Shown here piece after piece: positions 52,667 to 62,682 of a stretch of DNA of 64,000 bases. A model generated the notes under the pieces. It made no database searches and was not told the DNA's origin. It worked only from the letters and a program-made list of their open reading frames with translations. The stretch lies in NCBI GenBank assembly GCA_964460665.1, contig CAYWSL010000005.1:1-64000 (forward strand). Reading direction: 5' to 3'. Position 1 is the first letter of the stretch, and every line of letters starts with the position of its first letter. Made by a program: the position numbers and the translations under genes. The stretch comes from K23-9 sp964460665. Lineage in GTDB: Bacteria > Planctomycetota > Planctomycetia > Pirellulales > Pirellulaceae.

Positions 52667-55600
52667 CTATGACTCCCATTCTTTGGTGGCGATGAAGCTT
52701 CGGTACTGGCGCAGTATCCTTTCGCGATGCACGTTGAAGAAGATCATCGCGGACAATACAGCGATCCCCACTGCGATCAGGATGATCGCTCGCAAAATGC
52801 CGTCCTCGTTCTGGAAACGCACGCCAAGCTGACCGACCACGTTCAAGATCATGAACGCCAGTCCCATGTAGACGAAGGGTTTGATCCGCAACGAGATGCC
52901 GATCACGATTCCGGTTAGGCTTAGCATCAGTACACTGACAAACTGCAGCAACGACGAACCGCTGGCAAAGAAAACTTCTAGTGTTGCGACAGCCAGGATC
53001 GCGCCAGATGCTGTCAGCCGAATCCCGGTCAGAACGGCTGGTTTCAGTTCGCGTCGATGCAACTGAGCGAAAATCAGTACCGTGACCGCAGCTGGTATGA
53101 CGTACAACTGGAATAGACCAGTCATTTCGCGTGCGATGGGAACCCACAAGTAGACCGCGGCGTTCAACGAGCAGGCTGCGGCGTAAATTGTCCAGCGGGT
53201 GCGCGACTGATAGGTCATCACCAAATAGAACGCTCCGGCGGCAAGCAGCGCCAGTGCAGCGGCGGATCGATCCGTTCGTTCGATCGCAATTACCAACAGC
53301 CCCGGCAAGGCCAATGCCAAATAGTAAGTCGGTCGCAAGAACACTCGAGCCGCCGCTTCACGCGAACGACTGACCATCGTGTTGGCGGCGAACAACGCAA
53401 AACTACTGGCGATCACCAAGAATGCTGACGCCGAACTGGAAACTAGCTGCATTTCCAACAGTGAGTGAGCGAAGTAAAACACGGTGGCGACGCAGCCAAG
53501 CGTACCGATCGACGCAGCCCATTCGCTGGGCTGTTGATACGCAAGCCGCAACCAGTACACGCTGGTCAAGCTGCCTGCCAACAGTGTTGCCAGCTGAACA
53601 GACAGTTCCCCGCCGCGATCCAGCATGGCAATTCCCGAAACCATCACAGTCCACTGCAAGAGCGCCAAGCCGCCAAAGCCCATGGATACTCGCAGTGCTC
53701 TATCACGTACCGATGACCAATACGCGCGATCGCATTCTGCTTGATCCGATCGATCGATCAGTCGACACGCGGCCAGCAACCCAACTGCCATGATCGCAGA
53801 AATTAGTCCCGCGTACTGCATTAGTAGCATGGGCTGCTTGTAAAACAAAAGAGCCGATCCGATCACGCTTGGTAGCAACAGTGCCGAAAGCGACGTCACG
53901 GTTTCGTTTCGCCAGCGATATCCGCCGGCGATCACAGCAACCGTTGCGATTGCCAGCACAAGACTGACGCTTGGATAGATCGGTCGAAAATGAAACACAA
54001 CAGGAATCGCGATCACGACCGAGATCGCAAGTAATCCGGCCGACCAAAACGACAGGACACGCTCGCTACGTTTTCGTGCATTTCGTGACAACGGCAATTG
54101 CAGAGTTTCAGCAACCCGATAGCCTGCCGGTGTGTTCACCACAGCGGCGATGACTCCGACGGCCAATCCCAGCGTTCCAATCGCAACATCCGGCGTCACG
54201 AATCGCCCTGGAACCATGCTGAATCCAAAAGCGAAGACAACCGAAGCGATCAAAGACAGCTGCACGTAGATCAAGTCGCGTCTGGCGAATAGCAATTGAA
54301 CGCAGGTCGCCAAGCTAAACAGCCCCACCGCAGTCCACGGCCAAGACGCTCCGGCAACTGGATCGAATCGCACCACGTTGTGAATCATGATTGCCTGCCA
54401 GACTAAGACACCGCAAGTGAACACAGCTGGCCAAACATGAAGCGGCTCACAGCAACCAGACGCCGACAAACCCAACACTCGCATCCATCGTTCGGGACGA
54501 CGGCGGATCAACTGACTGACGAACAACATAGCGTTCATGTAGACCAATCCGACGACCACAAACATCGAAAGCGATAGCCCAAATCGTGTTTGAATTAGCA
54601 GCAGAGTGCTTGCACTGCCTGTTACCACCGCGGCATGCAACCATGCTTTCGACCGTTCAACGCGAACAGCAATCGTGAAGCAAACGGCCGATGCAAAGCC
54701 AGCAACAGCAACCGACGTTAGCCCTCCGGGAACCATCGGCGACAACACAAATGCCGTTGTGGTGGCCAATGCAACAATCGCAAGACCCAACGAAAATCGC
54801 AGTACGGGGTGACCGAAGATCGACAAACTTGATTTGGAAGATTCGACTGCGAATAGCCCAATTGCTGCCATCACCACCGACAACAACGCCGCCAACAATC
54901 CAATTCCGGCGACGGTTTCAAGCAACATTGCGTATGCCGACAGAACGCTTCCCGCCAAAGAAAGACAGCCCAGGTACACCATCAACTTCGCCCATGTGTC
55001 ACGATTCAGAACGCTCAGCGACCTCGCATTCATCAACAGCGTGACCGCACTAAAGCAAGTCGCCGTGACTAACGGCTGCTGAGCGTCCGCCCAGGTGCCT
55101 TGCAACCAAACGCTGACAGCGTGAGCAACTGAGGCTCCAGCCAAGGCGATGGAGCAGCGTATCAATGGTTGTTGGTAAACGACAATCCACTCCGGTCGTT
55201 TCACACCAGCTCGCTTGGCAAGCGCGCTAACCAGCCAGCAAGCGGTCGACAGCATCGCCAAGCTGATCCCGACGTTGGAAGGGGGCCAATTGAAGTATCG
55301 AATCAACGCCAGGGTGCTGACCGCCAGGGTCAATGCCGCGAAGTACGTCGGCCACGCGCGGCGCAACAGTGTCGATGTAACGGCGAAGGTCATTGTCAGA
55401 AGTGCTGCGGATACTAGGACCGATGCGTCTTGCTGCGACGCCAGCAGCGGCCCAAACAGACCCAGGCAGATCACTGCGATCAACGCTGCGACATGGCCAA
55501 GCGGCTGGCACCACGCTTCGGCGAAACTAGCGGCACGAAGCGGCATGAGTGCTGACGGCCAAGGCATCGATTGCTGACGCATCAAACCGCTATGCGGCTC

Positions 55601-58600
55601 GGCACCGACCAGCTTCAACGCCAATAATGCGAACATCAAGGACAACGCGGACAGCCACACAACGCCGTGTGCCAAGGACACATCGCCGATCGACAGATAG
55701 GTCGTCAAGTACGTGATCGTTAGCGGCGCGACATGCACGGCGGCGAAACCCATTGCCGCAAGCGACAGGTAGCTGCCAAGCCGAGTGCGGAAGCTGTACC
55801 CTACCAGTGCGAAGTACAACGCTAACACGAGTGACCCACCGAACAGCAGCGGCGAAGTCAGCTGCGTCGTCATTCCGGTCGCCGACACAACGACCAGCCC
55901 ACCGGCGATGACGAAGTGCGCATTAGCGGCTGCCGATGCAACCAAGTGCGGTATGCCGACGTAGATTCGATATTGATCAGACAGTTTGTCACGACATCGA
56001 ACGCCGTAAGAAGCCGCCACGGCCCAAACCAGCAAGGTCATGCCTGCCCCAAGTAGCATGTGCCAGCTGATTGCGAGCCGTGACGACACCTGATCGGCGC
56101 CCAAAAAGACAACTCCGGATCCTTGTAAGGAAAGATGAAGGGCCAAGTGTGCCGCAAAACCAAACGTCAGCATCGCCAGAGCGACAAACAGGCCGCGTTC
56201 CCTCCACTGATTGCTCAAGCCATCCTTACCCGTAAACCAACCCGCCCGACGCGAGCTTGATGCAACGAACCACGCCGCACACACCAACAGCAGTGGTGCA
56301 ACAGCAACCCAAGCCGACGAGTACTCGATGCCTGACAGCAGCCAGCGTGACACAGCCAAAGCGATTGACAGCAGCGTCACCAGAATCGATCCGTTGGACA
56401 GCGGCTGTGACCACAGGCGGTGGTCGCTGGAGAACAACGGCGTTTCAGTCGACTGCCAGAACGAAAACACTCGTGCAGATTGCCGCAGCTCTCGTCGGTC
56501 AATCAACCAAGCAACCGCACCGAAGCTAACGGCCGATAACGCGACGGCCAAATTGCGATAGTCTTCATAGAAAGCCACGTCGTAGAAACGAACGAACCCA
56601 AAATGCAACGCCAAGCATGCAGCGAACAATCCGGCATAAACCGCAAGCCGCGTCCGATACACTTTCGCCATCATCGCAGCAGCGAGTAACAGCAAACCGC
56701 AAGCTGCCAGACCAACCACACCCGACTGCGGACGCAGCACAGCCGAAACCGTCAAGCCTGCCATCGCCGCCAATCCGACCACACATCCATACTTGACGGT
56801 CGTCGCCGCGTACAATCGCCGTGCGGATTCGCCGACTGAAAATCGGTTCATCATCAAAGCCAGCGCCGCCCCACTCGTGCAGGCAAACACCGCAATGGCT
56901 GACGCAACCAACAGGTTGACGCTGAGCCCCCCGTTAAGCCACGGATGCGATCCCGTCGCAAAAATGATCTGGCCAAAGATCGCCAGAGTGAAGAAGCACA
57001 ATGCGGAGACAAACAGTTGCCAAGATCGAATCGCTCGCGTGCACAGCGCCAGTGCCAAGCCAGCGAGCAAGCTGGTGTACGGCACGTTTGCCGATGGCTG
57101 AAAATAGAATCCATTTTCAACGTCAATGTGCAGCGTCCGAAAAACAGCGAATACGCTGCACAGAATCGCGTAAACGGCCAGCGGCTGAATCCAAAGCTGA
57201 CGCCCTGACGCGGGTAGTAGACCGACACCGCCTAACCAATCCTCTGTTGCCGCTTTCAGCCCCCTTTTCTCTGTGTCCAGTTTCACTGTGTCGAGTTTCC
57301 TGGCGAAAGATCTCCATTTGAGTGGATTCCAGGTCAACAACACGCTGGCGATCGCAGCGGCAACACCAACTTGGACGGCTGATCCATCCCATTCATACAG
57401 GTCAAAAGCCTTGATCGCTGTCAGCAGTGTCAGGCTAAACGCGGACAGGCTGACGTAAGTCATCAACTGCGATCGATACTGTGACGCAGCCACTCCAAAC
57501 AACACGGCCCCGATCAAGTAGATACCGAACGACCACAGTGGATCACCCACGTCGCCAAACCAACTTGCCGTCGTCGCGATCAAGGTGCAGAACATCGTGG
57601 CCAGCGTGAAATGGAACAAGTTTCCGCTGTAAAAGTGACGACTTGCTCGCAGCGGCCTTTCGGCTGCTTCAGCGATTCGTGGCAGCAACATTCGGCACCA
57701 AGCCGCGTACCCTGAAGCGATCGCCCACATCACAAAGCACAGCAGCGACGAAACGAAAAGATGTGTCGACCAAACATCCACGCTAGGGAATGTTCGCTGA
57801 AGAAACGGATGCGCGACGACGTTGACAGCGAACAGCGTTGCCAACAGCCCAACTCCGTACAACCAAGTAACTCGAAACGTTCGCGTTAGCACCAATAAAA
57901 CGAATGCTGACACCGAGGCGCCAACTAAAACGGATTCGCTGAAGTTGCCGTCGGCGATTTGGATGGCTGCGATCGCCCATCCGATCAATGCCAGAGGAAT
58001 AGCGCTGTACCGTAACGGCGTCGCAAATAAGCCAGGCAACGAGTCACCACAAGGGAGCGTGGCGACACCCAGAAACTTGACTGGCGCCGTATCGATTTCA
58101 GTCTTTGGCGATCGATACCGTTTTTGAACATGATGAGCGGCGAACACCGCAGCGAGCGCCAGCGTCGCGACCCAAACTGGCGAAACCAAAGCCAATGCGA
58201 TCACACCGCCAAACACTGGCAGCCAAGATCGATACTGGTAAGCGGCTAAGAAGAACGCGGCGGCAACCACTAACAAAGCAAGCGCGCTGGAAACGCCAAC
58301 GAACTGCAGTGAGTGCACGCCGAGATTCGCCACATACTGCCCACCAATCAAACAAGTGACAGCGGTCGCAGAAAACAACCCGCAGTCGACTAGGCTCGTT
58401 CGCCAGTCCGCCTTCAAACCAAATCGCTGCCCGATGGCTGCCAGAGCGGACCAGATGAACGCGACAATGGATAGCGAAACAAGCTGATCTCCAAACGCAG
58501 CAAGTTCTGTTGCGCTGCCAATCGTCGCACATCCAGCAAGCACGCCGCTTACGTACACCAGCTTGGCTTCTTTTCGCCAAACGGACACAATCAGAAACAG

Positions 58601-59629
58601 CCCGGCGTAGGACCAGCACGTTGCAGCGAACCACAGCGGTGATTCAGTACGCGACACGAAAGCGATCGCGACTACCGCAATCGATAGCGAAAGGCAAATA
58701 ATGCGAAACGGGTCCACGAACCGCAACCCTCGCGTTTGACCGTCTGCGGCGACGGTCGTCATTCTTCGCTGGTCCCAACGTGTGAAATACTTGTCCAGCG
58801 CAACCATGCCGGCAAACAGAGGAATAGCTGCCACACCCCAACTTTCGATGCCGTGCGAATTCGCGACCCACTGCCCGACCAGGACGTGGTATTGTGCAAC
58901 AACCGCTAGCAGCATCAGAAACAAAGGCGGAATCGACTCGTACCGCCAAACCATCCACGCAAATGTAACGATCGCAATCGCCAACGCCTGCGCCGCGAAC
59001 GCACTTTGAAGCCACGGCGTCTGCAAGTCGGTCAAGCCCAATAGCGGCGACAGCGACAGCGCCAGCCCGAGGAATGCGACGCCGTATCCAATGAAAGTCA
59101 GTCCGCTGAATCGGCGTGGCGAACCAGAGGCGAGTTTCAGTCGATAGTCGGTTTGGAAAATCAAGGCGGACAAAGCGACGACCAGCGGCCCGTAATTGGC
59201 GGCGGCCAAGAATCCCGTGGCCCGTTGCTGCCAATCCGTTGCCCCACTGACGGCGACGTGCAGTAGCGCCAAGGATACGATCGCCGCATTGGCCAGAGTT
59301 CCAAACGTGAAATACGCCGTTGCATTGCGGCGCAGAAAGACCTTTTTCATGTAGTCGCGATTGAACCGGTACACGCCAAATCCCAACACGGCAACCACGA
59401 CGTACTGCGCAATCGTCAGCCCGATCGTCGCCCAAGCAGCATGTAGCGACGCGATGTATCGCAGCGGCGGAGCCAGCATCATTGCACAGCAGATCCCGAT
59501 CAAGACGCGTGCGTACAGCCGATAAAATTGTTTCGCGAACAAGCCTGACGCCAGCAACGAAACCACGTAACAAAGAAACGCGGACAAAACGGCGTAAGAA
59601 AGTCCCATGGTGACTGCGAATGCGTTCAT
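52667..59629 (-). CDS. Giant polytopic membrane protein (2320 residues), unknown function
   Basis: An exceptionally long, almost wholly hydrophobic protein with several dozen predicted membrane helices and short loops. No signal peptide, enzyme motif or large soluble domain is visible. Internal repeats are suggested by recurring segments such as LWIQPLAVYAI, LWSQPLSNGSI, AWCQPLGHVAAL and CCEPLHVW at about residues 815, 1070, 1370 and 1730, roughly every 260-350 residues. The style resembles DUF2157/DUF2339-like membrane proteins, but at several times their length. It starts four bases after the zinc-ribbon membrane protein gene and, before that, PspA, so it is probably part of an envelope-stress or membrane-organisation complex. 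Frame is intact throughout. Confidence 0.88.
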   Translation of the reverse strand: MNAFAVTMGLSYAVLSAFLCYVVSLLASGLFAKQFYRLYARVLIGICCAMMLAPPLRYIASLHAAWATIGLTIAQYVVVAVLGFGVYRFNRDYMKKVFLRRNATAYFTFGTLANAAIVSLALLHVAVSGATDWQQRATGFLAAANYGPLVVALSALIFQTDYRLKLASGSPRRFSGLTFIGYGVAFLGLALSLSPLLGLTDLQTPWLQSAFAAQALAIAIVTFAWMVWRYESIPPLFLMLLAVVAQYHVLVGQWVANSHGIESWGVAAIPLFAGMVALDKYFTRWDQRRMTTVAADGQTRGLRFVDPFRIICLSLSIAVVAIAFVSRTESPLWFAATCWSYAGLFLIVSVWRKEAKLVYVSGVLAGCATIGSATELAAFGDQLVSLSIVAFIWSALAAIGQRFGLKADWRTSLVDCGLFSATAVTCLIGGQYVANLGVHSLQFVGVSSALALLVVAAAFFLAAYQYRSWLPVFGGVIALALVSPVWVATLALAAVFAAHHVQKRYRSPKTEIDTAPVKFLGVATLPCGDSLPGLFATPLRYSAIPLALIGWAIAAIQIADGNFSESVLVGASVSAFVLLVLTRTFRVTWLYGVGLLATLFAVNVVAHPFLQRTFPSVDVWSTHLFVSSLLCFVMWAIASGYAAWCRMLLPRIAEAAERPLRASRHFYSGNLFHFTLATMFCTLIATTASWFGDVGDPLWSFGIYLIGAVLFGVAASQYRSQLMTYVSLSAFSLTLLTAIKAFDLYEWDGSAVQVGVAAAIASVLLTWNPLKWRSFARKLDTVKLDTEKRGLKAATEDWLGGVGLLPASGRQLWIQPLAVYAILCSVFAVFRTLHIDVENGFYFQPSANVPYTSLLAGLALALCTRAIRSWQLFVSALCFFTLAIFGQIIFATGSHPWLNGGLSVNLLVASAIAVFACTSGAALALMMNRFSVGESARRLYAATTVKYGCVVGLAAMAGLTVSAVLRPQSGVVGLAACGLLLLAAAMMAKVYRTRLAVYAGLFAACLALHFGFVRFYDVAFYEDYRNLAVALSAVSFGAVAWLIDRRELRQSARVFSFWQSTETPLFSSDHRLWSQPLSNGSILVTLLSIALAVSRWLLSGIEYSSAWVAVAPLLLVCAAWFVASSSRRAGWFTGKDGLSNQWRERGLFVALAMLTFGFAAHLALHLSLQGSGVVFLGADQVSSRLAISWHMLLGAGMTLLVWAVAASYGVRCRDKLSDQYRIYVGIPHLVASAAANAHFVIAGGLVVVSATGMTTQLTSPLLFGGSLVLALYFALVGYSFRTRLGSYLSLAAMGFAAVHVAPLTITYLTTYLSIGDVSLAHGVVWLSALSLMFALLALKLVGAEPHSGLMRQQSMPWPSALMPLRAASFAEAWCQPLGHVAALIAVICLGLFGPLLASQQDASVLVSAALLTMTFAVTSTLLRRAWPTYFAALTLAVSTLALIRYFNWPPSNVGISLAMLSTACWLVSALAKRAGVKRPEWIVVYQQPLIRCSIALAGASVAHAVSVWLQGTWADAQQPLVTATCFSAVTLLMNARSLSVLNRDTWAKLMVYLGCLSLAGSVLSAYAMLLETVAGIGLLAALLSVVMAAIGLFAVESSKSSLSIFGHPVLRFSLGLAIVALATTTAFVLSPMVPGGLTSVAVAGFASAVCFTIAVRVERSKAWLHAAVVTGSASTLLLIQTRFGLSLSMFVVVGLVYMNAMLFVSQLIRRRPERWMRVLGLSASGCCEPLHVWPAVFTCGVLVWQAIMIHNVVRFDPVAGASWPWTAVGLFSLATCVQLLFARRDLIYVQLSLIASVVFAFGFSMVPGRFVTPDVAIGTLGLAVGVIAAVVNTPAGYRVAETLQLPLSRNARKRSERVLSFWSAGLLAISVVIAIPVVFHFRPIYPSVSLVLAIATVAVIAGGYRWRNETVTSLSALLLPSVIGSALLFYKQPMLLMQYAGLISAIMAVGLLAACRLIDRSDQAECDRAYWSSVRDRALRVSMGFGGLALLQWTVMVSGIAMLDRGGELSVQLATLLAGSLTSVYWLRLAYQQPSEWAASIGTLGCVATVFYFAHSLLEMQLVSSSASAFLVIASSFALFAANTMVSRSREAAARVFLRPTYYLALALPGLLVIAIERTDRSAAALALLAAGAFYLVMTYQSRTRWTIYAAACSLNAAVYLWVPIAREMTGLFQLYVIPAAVTVLIFAQLHRRELKPAVLTGIRLTASGAILAVATLEVFFASGSSLLQFVSVLMLSLTGIVIGISLRIKPFVYMGLAFMILNVVGQLGVRFQNEDGILRAIILIAVGIAVLSAMIFFNVHRERILRQYRSFIATKEWES

Positions 59630-59633
59630 CTGC

Positions 59634-61028
59634 TTAACCTTGAATCTTCAGAGCGGACATCTCTTTGGCGGGAACTTCCGCGGCATCTGCTGACGCCGAC
59701 GGAACAAGCGACGTCAGGACAGCGGCCGCAAAAACCAGCGGAATCAGCAACGCCACGATCGCCAGCAGCACGTTGCTAGAACGTTCCAGCTGTGCGTACT
59801 TGCGGCGCATGAAATACGCGAGGGCAAAGAAGCCAGTCGTCGCGCCCAGCAAGCACAGGTAGACAAGCGAGTGAACCATCACGCGGTTCGGCGCGATGCT
59901 GGTCCAGAACGACGCAATCAAAACCACAAAGCCTGCCACGACTAAGAACGCGCCGACAAACCAACCCACGTTGTCCAGCAGAAACGGTTTGACGACTGAG
60001 GACCATTTGGATGTCGATTCGATCAGCCGCTCGGCTGGCGAAGGCACGCGTTCCGCCCGATCGTCGAAGCTGGCAGCTTGCGGTGAGCGGTGGACGACGC
60101 TGGGTTGCTTATGAACTGGTGGTGACTGAACGGGTGGTGACTGAACTGGTGNNNNNNNNNNNNNNNNNNNNNNNNNNNNNNNNNNNNNNNNNNNNNNNNN
60201 NNNNNNNNNNNNNNNNNNNNNNNNNNNNNNNNNNNNNNNNNNNNNNNNNNNTGACTGAACTGGTGGTGACTGAACTGGTGCAGTTTGCGGCGGTGGTGCC
60301 GATTCCCTTTGCCGCGCCCTTGCCGATTGACTTACGGTAGCGCCCCATTGTCGCGTCCACTTTTCGCGGGTCTTTTCACGCTGCTGGAGCATCGACAGCC
60401 GCGTATTGACCGTTGCCAAAATCGCCATGATCTGCGTGTCGCCAGGATCCAACTCTTTCGCGACCAGCAGTTTCTGCTTTGCTTCATCCAAACGCGAAAG
60501 TGCGATTAGCTGCGACGCTTCATCGCGAAGTGCTTTCACCTTCTTGCGACATGCCAGTTCTTGCTCTTCCCGTTCTTGCTGCTCAGCCGTTCGTTTCGAT
60601 TCGATCTCGGCAATCGCGTCGTGCAGCGTTTCAGGTGAGTCGGCAATGCCGATCGCTTGATTCAATAGCGCAACGGCTTGTCCAAGCTGATTGCTGTGTG
60701 CTGCACGGCGTGCGTTGGAAGACAACGCGATGACGGCGCGAGTGTGTTGGCGGGCTACTCGTTCTTTTTCGATTCCCTCAAGACGCGACTCAAAGAACAG
60801 TCCAACGGCATCCAATTGAGCTGTGTCGGCCTGCGGTTCGTTTCGCAAGGTCGACAAGTCCGCAATCACGTCGCGATACAATCGCACACGTGCGTCACTT
60901 TCCTGATCGCCACCAACGACTGTGGCAAGCGTCGGCTCGGGCAGCGGAGCGTCGCATTTGAAGCACCAAAGCTGCTGCGGTCGATTCCAAGCGCAGCAGG
61001 CAGCGCAAGCGGTGGGGGATGCAGACAT
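59634..61028 (-). CDS. Zinc-ribbon/helical/membrane protein, gap in repeat region
   Basis: About 464 residues as assembled. Start ATG 61028 has GGTGAG four bases upstream. An N-terminal zinc ribbon has CAACC and CFKC pairs (Cys8/Cys11 or Cys12, Cys22/Cys25). A long charged helical section follows (about 50-235; ALLNQAIGIADSPETLHDAI and DEAKQKLLVAKELDPGDTQI look like TPR units). Then a PVQSP repeat region contains 100 N, and a Pro/Ser linker leads to four C-terminal membrane helices (about 340-445). Probable role: cytoplasmic sensor or adaptor linking PspA to the giant membrane protein; inference from operon position. The real number of PVQSP repeats is unknown. Confidence 0.82.
   Translation of the reverse strand: MSASPTACAACCAWNRPQQLWCFKCDAPLPEPTLATVVGGDQESDARVRLYRDVIADLSTLRNEPQADTAQLDAVGLFFESRLEGIEKERVARQHTRAVIALSSNARRAAHSNQLGQAVALLNQAIGIADSPETLHDAIAEIESKRTAEQQEREEQELACRKKVKALRDEASQLIALSRLDEAKQKLLVAKELDPGDTQIMAILATVNTRLSMLQQREKTREKWTRQWGATVSQSARARQRESAPPPQTAPVQSPPVQSXXXXXXXXXXXXXXXXXXXXXXXXXXXXXXXXXXPVQSPPVQSPPVHKQPSVVHRSPQAASFDDRAERVPSPAERLIESTSKWSSVVKPFLLDNVGWFVGAFLVVAGFVVLIASFWTSIAPNRVMVHSLVYLCLLGATTGFFALAYFMRRKYAQLERSSNVLLAIVALLIPLVFAAAVLTSLVPSASADAAEVPAKEMSALKIQG
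60112..60280. repeat. 15-base coding tandem repeat broken by an assembly gap (60152-60251 N)
   Basis: Units of the type TGAACTGGTGGTGAC on both sides of 100 N encode PVQSP pentapeptides on the minus strand. The gap happens to keep the frame. Copy number is unknown. Confidence 0.92.
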
Positions 61029-61104
61029 TTGTCTCACCAGAAAGGGTGATGAAGCATTCTTTCAGACGACGCGTCTTTTCCAGACGCGAAATTGGTCGCA
61101 GCGT

Positions 61105-61779
61105 CTACTCGGCGGCGCTGGCCTGTTGTTTCAAGGCTGCCAGCTCCAGTTCGACATCCGCGTCGCGAGCACGCTGCTGAATCTCGCGATCCAAGTCATA
61201 CTCCTGCCCATTCAAGTCAGACAGCGCGGCCGCCTCCGCTTCGATATCTTCCACCCGACGCTCCATACGATCGAACTTGCTAAAGCTCTGATGGGCCCGG
61301 TTCAGCGATGGCACAATCGTCTGCACTTCACGCTGTGCCTCGGCAGCCATTTGCCGTGCGATCAGTCCGTCGCGACGGCGGATCGCTTCCTGCAGTTTCT
61401 CTTCAAGTCGTCGAAGATCCGACTTCAACGAATCACTTGTTTGCCGTGCTCGTTCCCATTGCGGCTGCAATCCATCGGCAATCTGTTCGTGTTCTTTCTT
61501 TTGCGACAAGCACTTTCGCGCCAAATCTTCGTCGCCATGCTGAATCGCTGCCTGAGCCTTGGTCTTCCAAGCGGCGGCTTCGTCACGGTTCTTGGTCAAG
61601 TTTGCATGTAGTTTCTTTTCGCCGGCGATGGCTTTCGCGACGCCTTGGCGAGCGATACCGATCTGTTCATCCATTTCAAAGATCAACATCTTGATCATCT
61701 TTTCGGGATCTTCGGCGCGATCCAGCAAATCACTGACGTTCGCATTGATGATATCCGCGACTCGGGAAAAAATACTCAT
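61105..61779 (-). CDS. PspA/IM30 family membrane-stress protein
   Basis: A 224-residue coiled-coil protein of the PspA/Vipp1 (ESCRT-III-like) family. The N-terminal amphipathic helix (MSIFSRVADIINANVSDLLD) binds membrane, and EDPEKMIKMLIFEMDEQI is the family hallmark. The rest is heptad-rich helices with ARKCLSQKKEHEQIADGLQ. PspA proteins polymerise on damaged membranes to stop leakage. It is the first gene of an apparent operon with the zinc-ribbon protein (76 bases on) and the giant membrane protein. No PspF or PspBC homologue is seen. Confidence 0.94.
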   Translation of the reverse strand: MSIFSRVADIINANVSDLLDRAEDPEKMIKMLIFEMDEQIGIARQGVAKAIAGEKKLHANLTKNRDEAAAWKTKAQAAIQHGDEDLARKCLSQKKEHEQIADGLQPQWERARQTSDSLKSDLRRLEEKLQEAIRRRDGLIARQMAAEAQREVQTIVPSLNRAHQSFSKFDRMERRVEDIEAEAAALSDLNGQEYDLDREIQQRARDADVELELAALKQQASAAE

Positions 61780-62672
61780 GAACCACACTCACGGGCAAAA
61801 AGGCAAGAAACGCTCGCGGACAACCGGGCCGCAAGGACTTGGAGCCCACTAGGCGGCAATGCTGCGCAAGAAATCTCTGCAGAACAAGATTTCTGGAGTG
61901 AAGGCGATCTCCGGCCAGTGCATCCGGTCGCATGGCTGACGCTTGACGACTTGTTGACATAGTGAGCCACGCGGTGGATTGCAACGGTTGGCCACGCGTA
62001 AGCGGAGCGTCATCGGTGGAAATCTGACCGAAGCGTTGTCGACATCCCGCCACAAACGGCCAAAGGCGGTTCGTGGCCGTAGCGACGAAAGTAGGTAGAA
62101 AGATTGCGATACTTTGATCGGCATCCTCGCTCAATTCAAAAGCTTTGCCAGCGTTGTGGCTGATAGTCGTCAATAATGGAGCATTTTGTATGCTCTGGAT
62201 CAATACAACCTGTAATCAAAGCAGGATTGCGAAGTGGGGCGGAACTTCGTGGCTTCTTTGGGAACACCACGGATGAACAGCGAGCCCAGTGATACGCACG
62301 AGCTGCGGTAGAATGGATTGCGGCGATTCGTCCGCTTCAAATTTTGAAACTGAGTGGGGCAGAAAACGCTGAGGCCGCACCTACGCACGATGGCATCTGC
62401 GCAGACATGCAAACAAATCGGTTTTCGTTGTCGCAAGTCAAAAAGAGAAGTCGTCATCCACACGTTCGTCAATGGCGACCTCCATCAGGCAAGGCTGGCC
62501 AGCCTGCTTGCTTGCTAACTCGCNNNNNNNNNNNNNNNNNNNNNNNNNNNNNNNNNNNNNNNNNNNNNNNNNNNNNNNNNNNNNNNNNNNNNNNNNNNNN
62601 NNNNNNNNNNNNNNNNNNNNNNNGCCTGCTTGCTTGCTAACTCGCGTGCTTGCTTGCTAACTGGCCTGCTTG
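61780..62672. other. Intergenic region with assembly gap
   Basis: No gene that I can support. A minus-strand open frame at 61730-62203 overlaps the pspA start and has no domain. The right end is a tandem repeat with a gap. Confidence 0.45.
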
Positions 62673-62682
62673 CTAACTGGCC
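62502..62682. repeat. About 20-base tandem repeat broken by an assembly gap (62524-62623 N)
   Basis: The 22 bases GCCTGCTTGCTTGCTAACTC-GC occur on both sides of 100 N (62502-62523, 62624-62645), followed by shorter units to 62682. The last unit carries the stop codon (62673-62675) of the peroxidase-PDZ gene, so the array runs directly out of the coding end. Confidence 0.9.

Noticed and set aside
61730..62203. 157-codon open frame on the minus strand upstream of pspA
   Set aside because: Overlaps the start of pspA in another frame and has no domain; composition is that of a chance frame or an old repeat.
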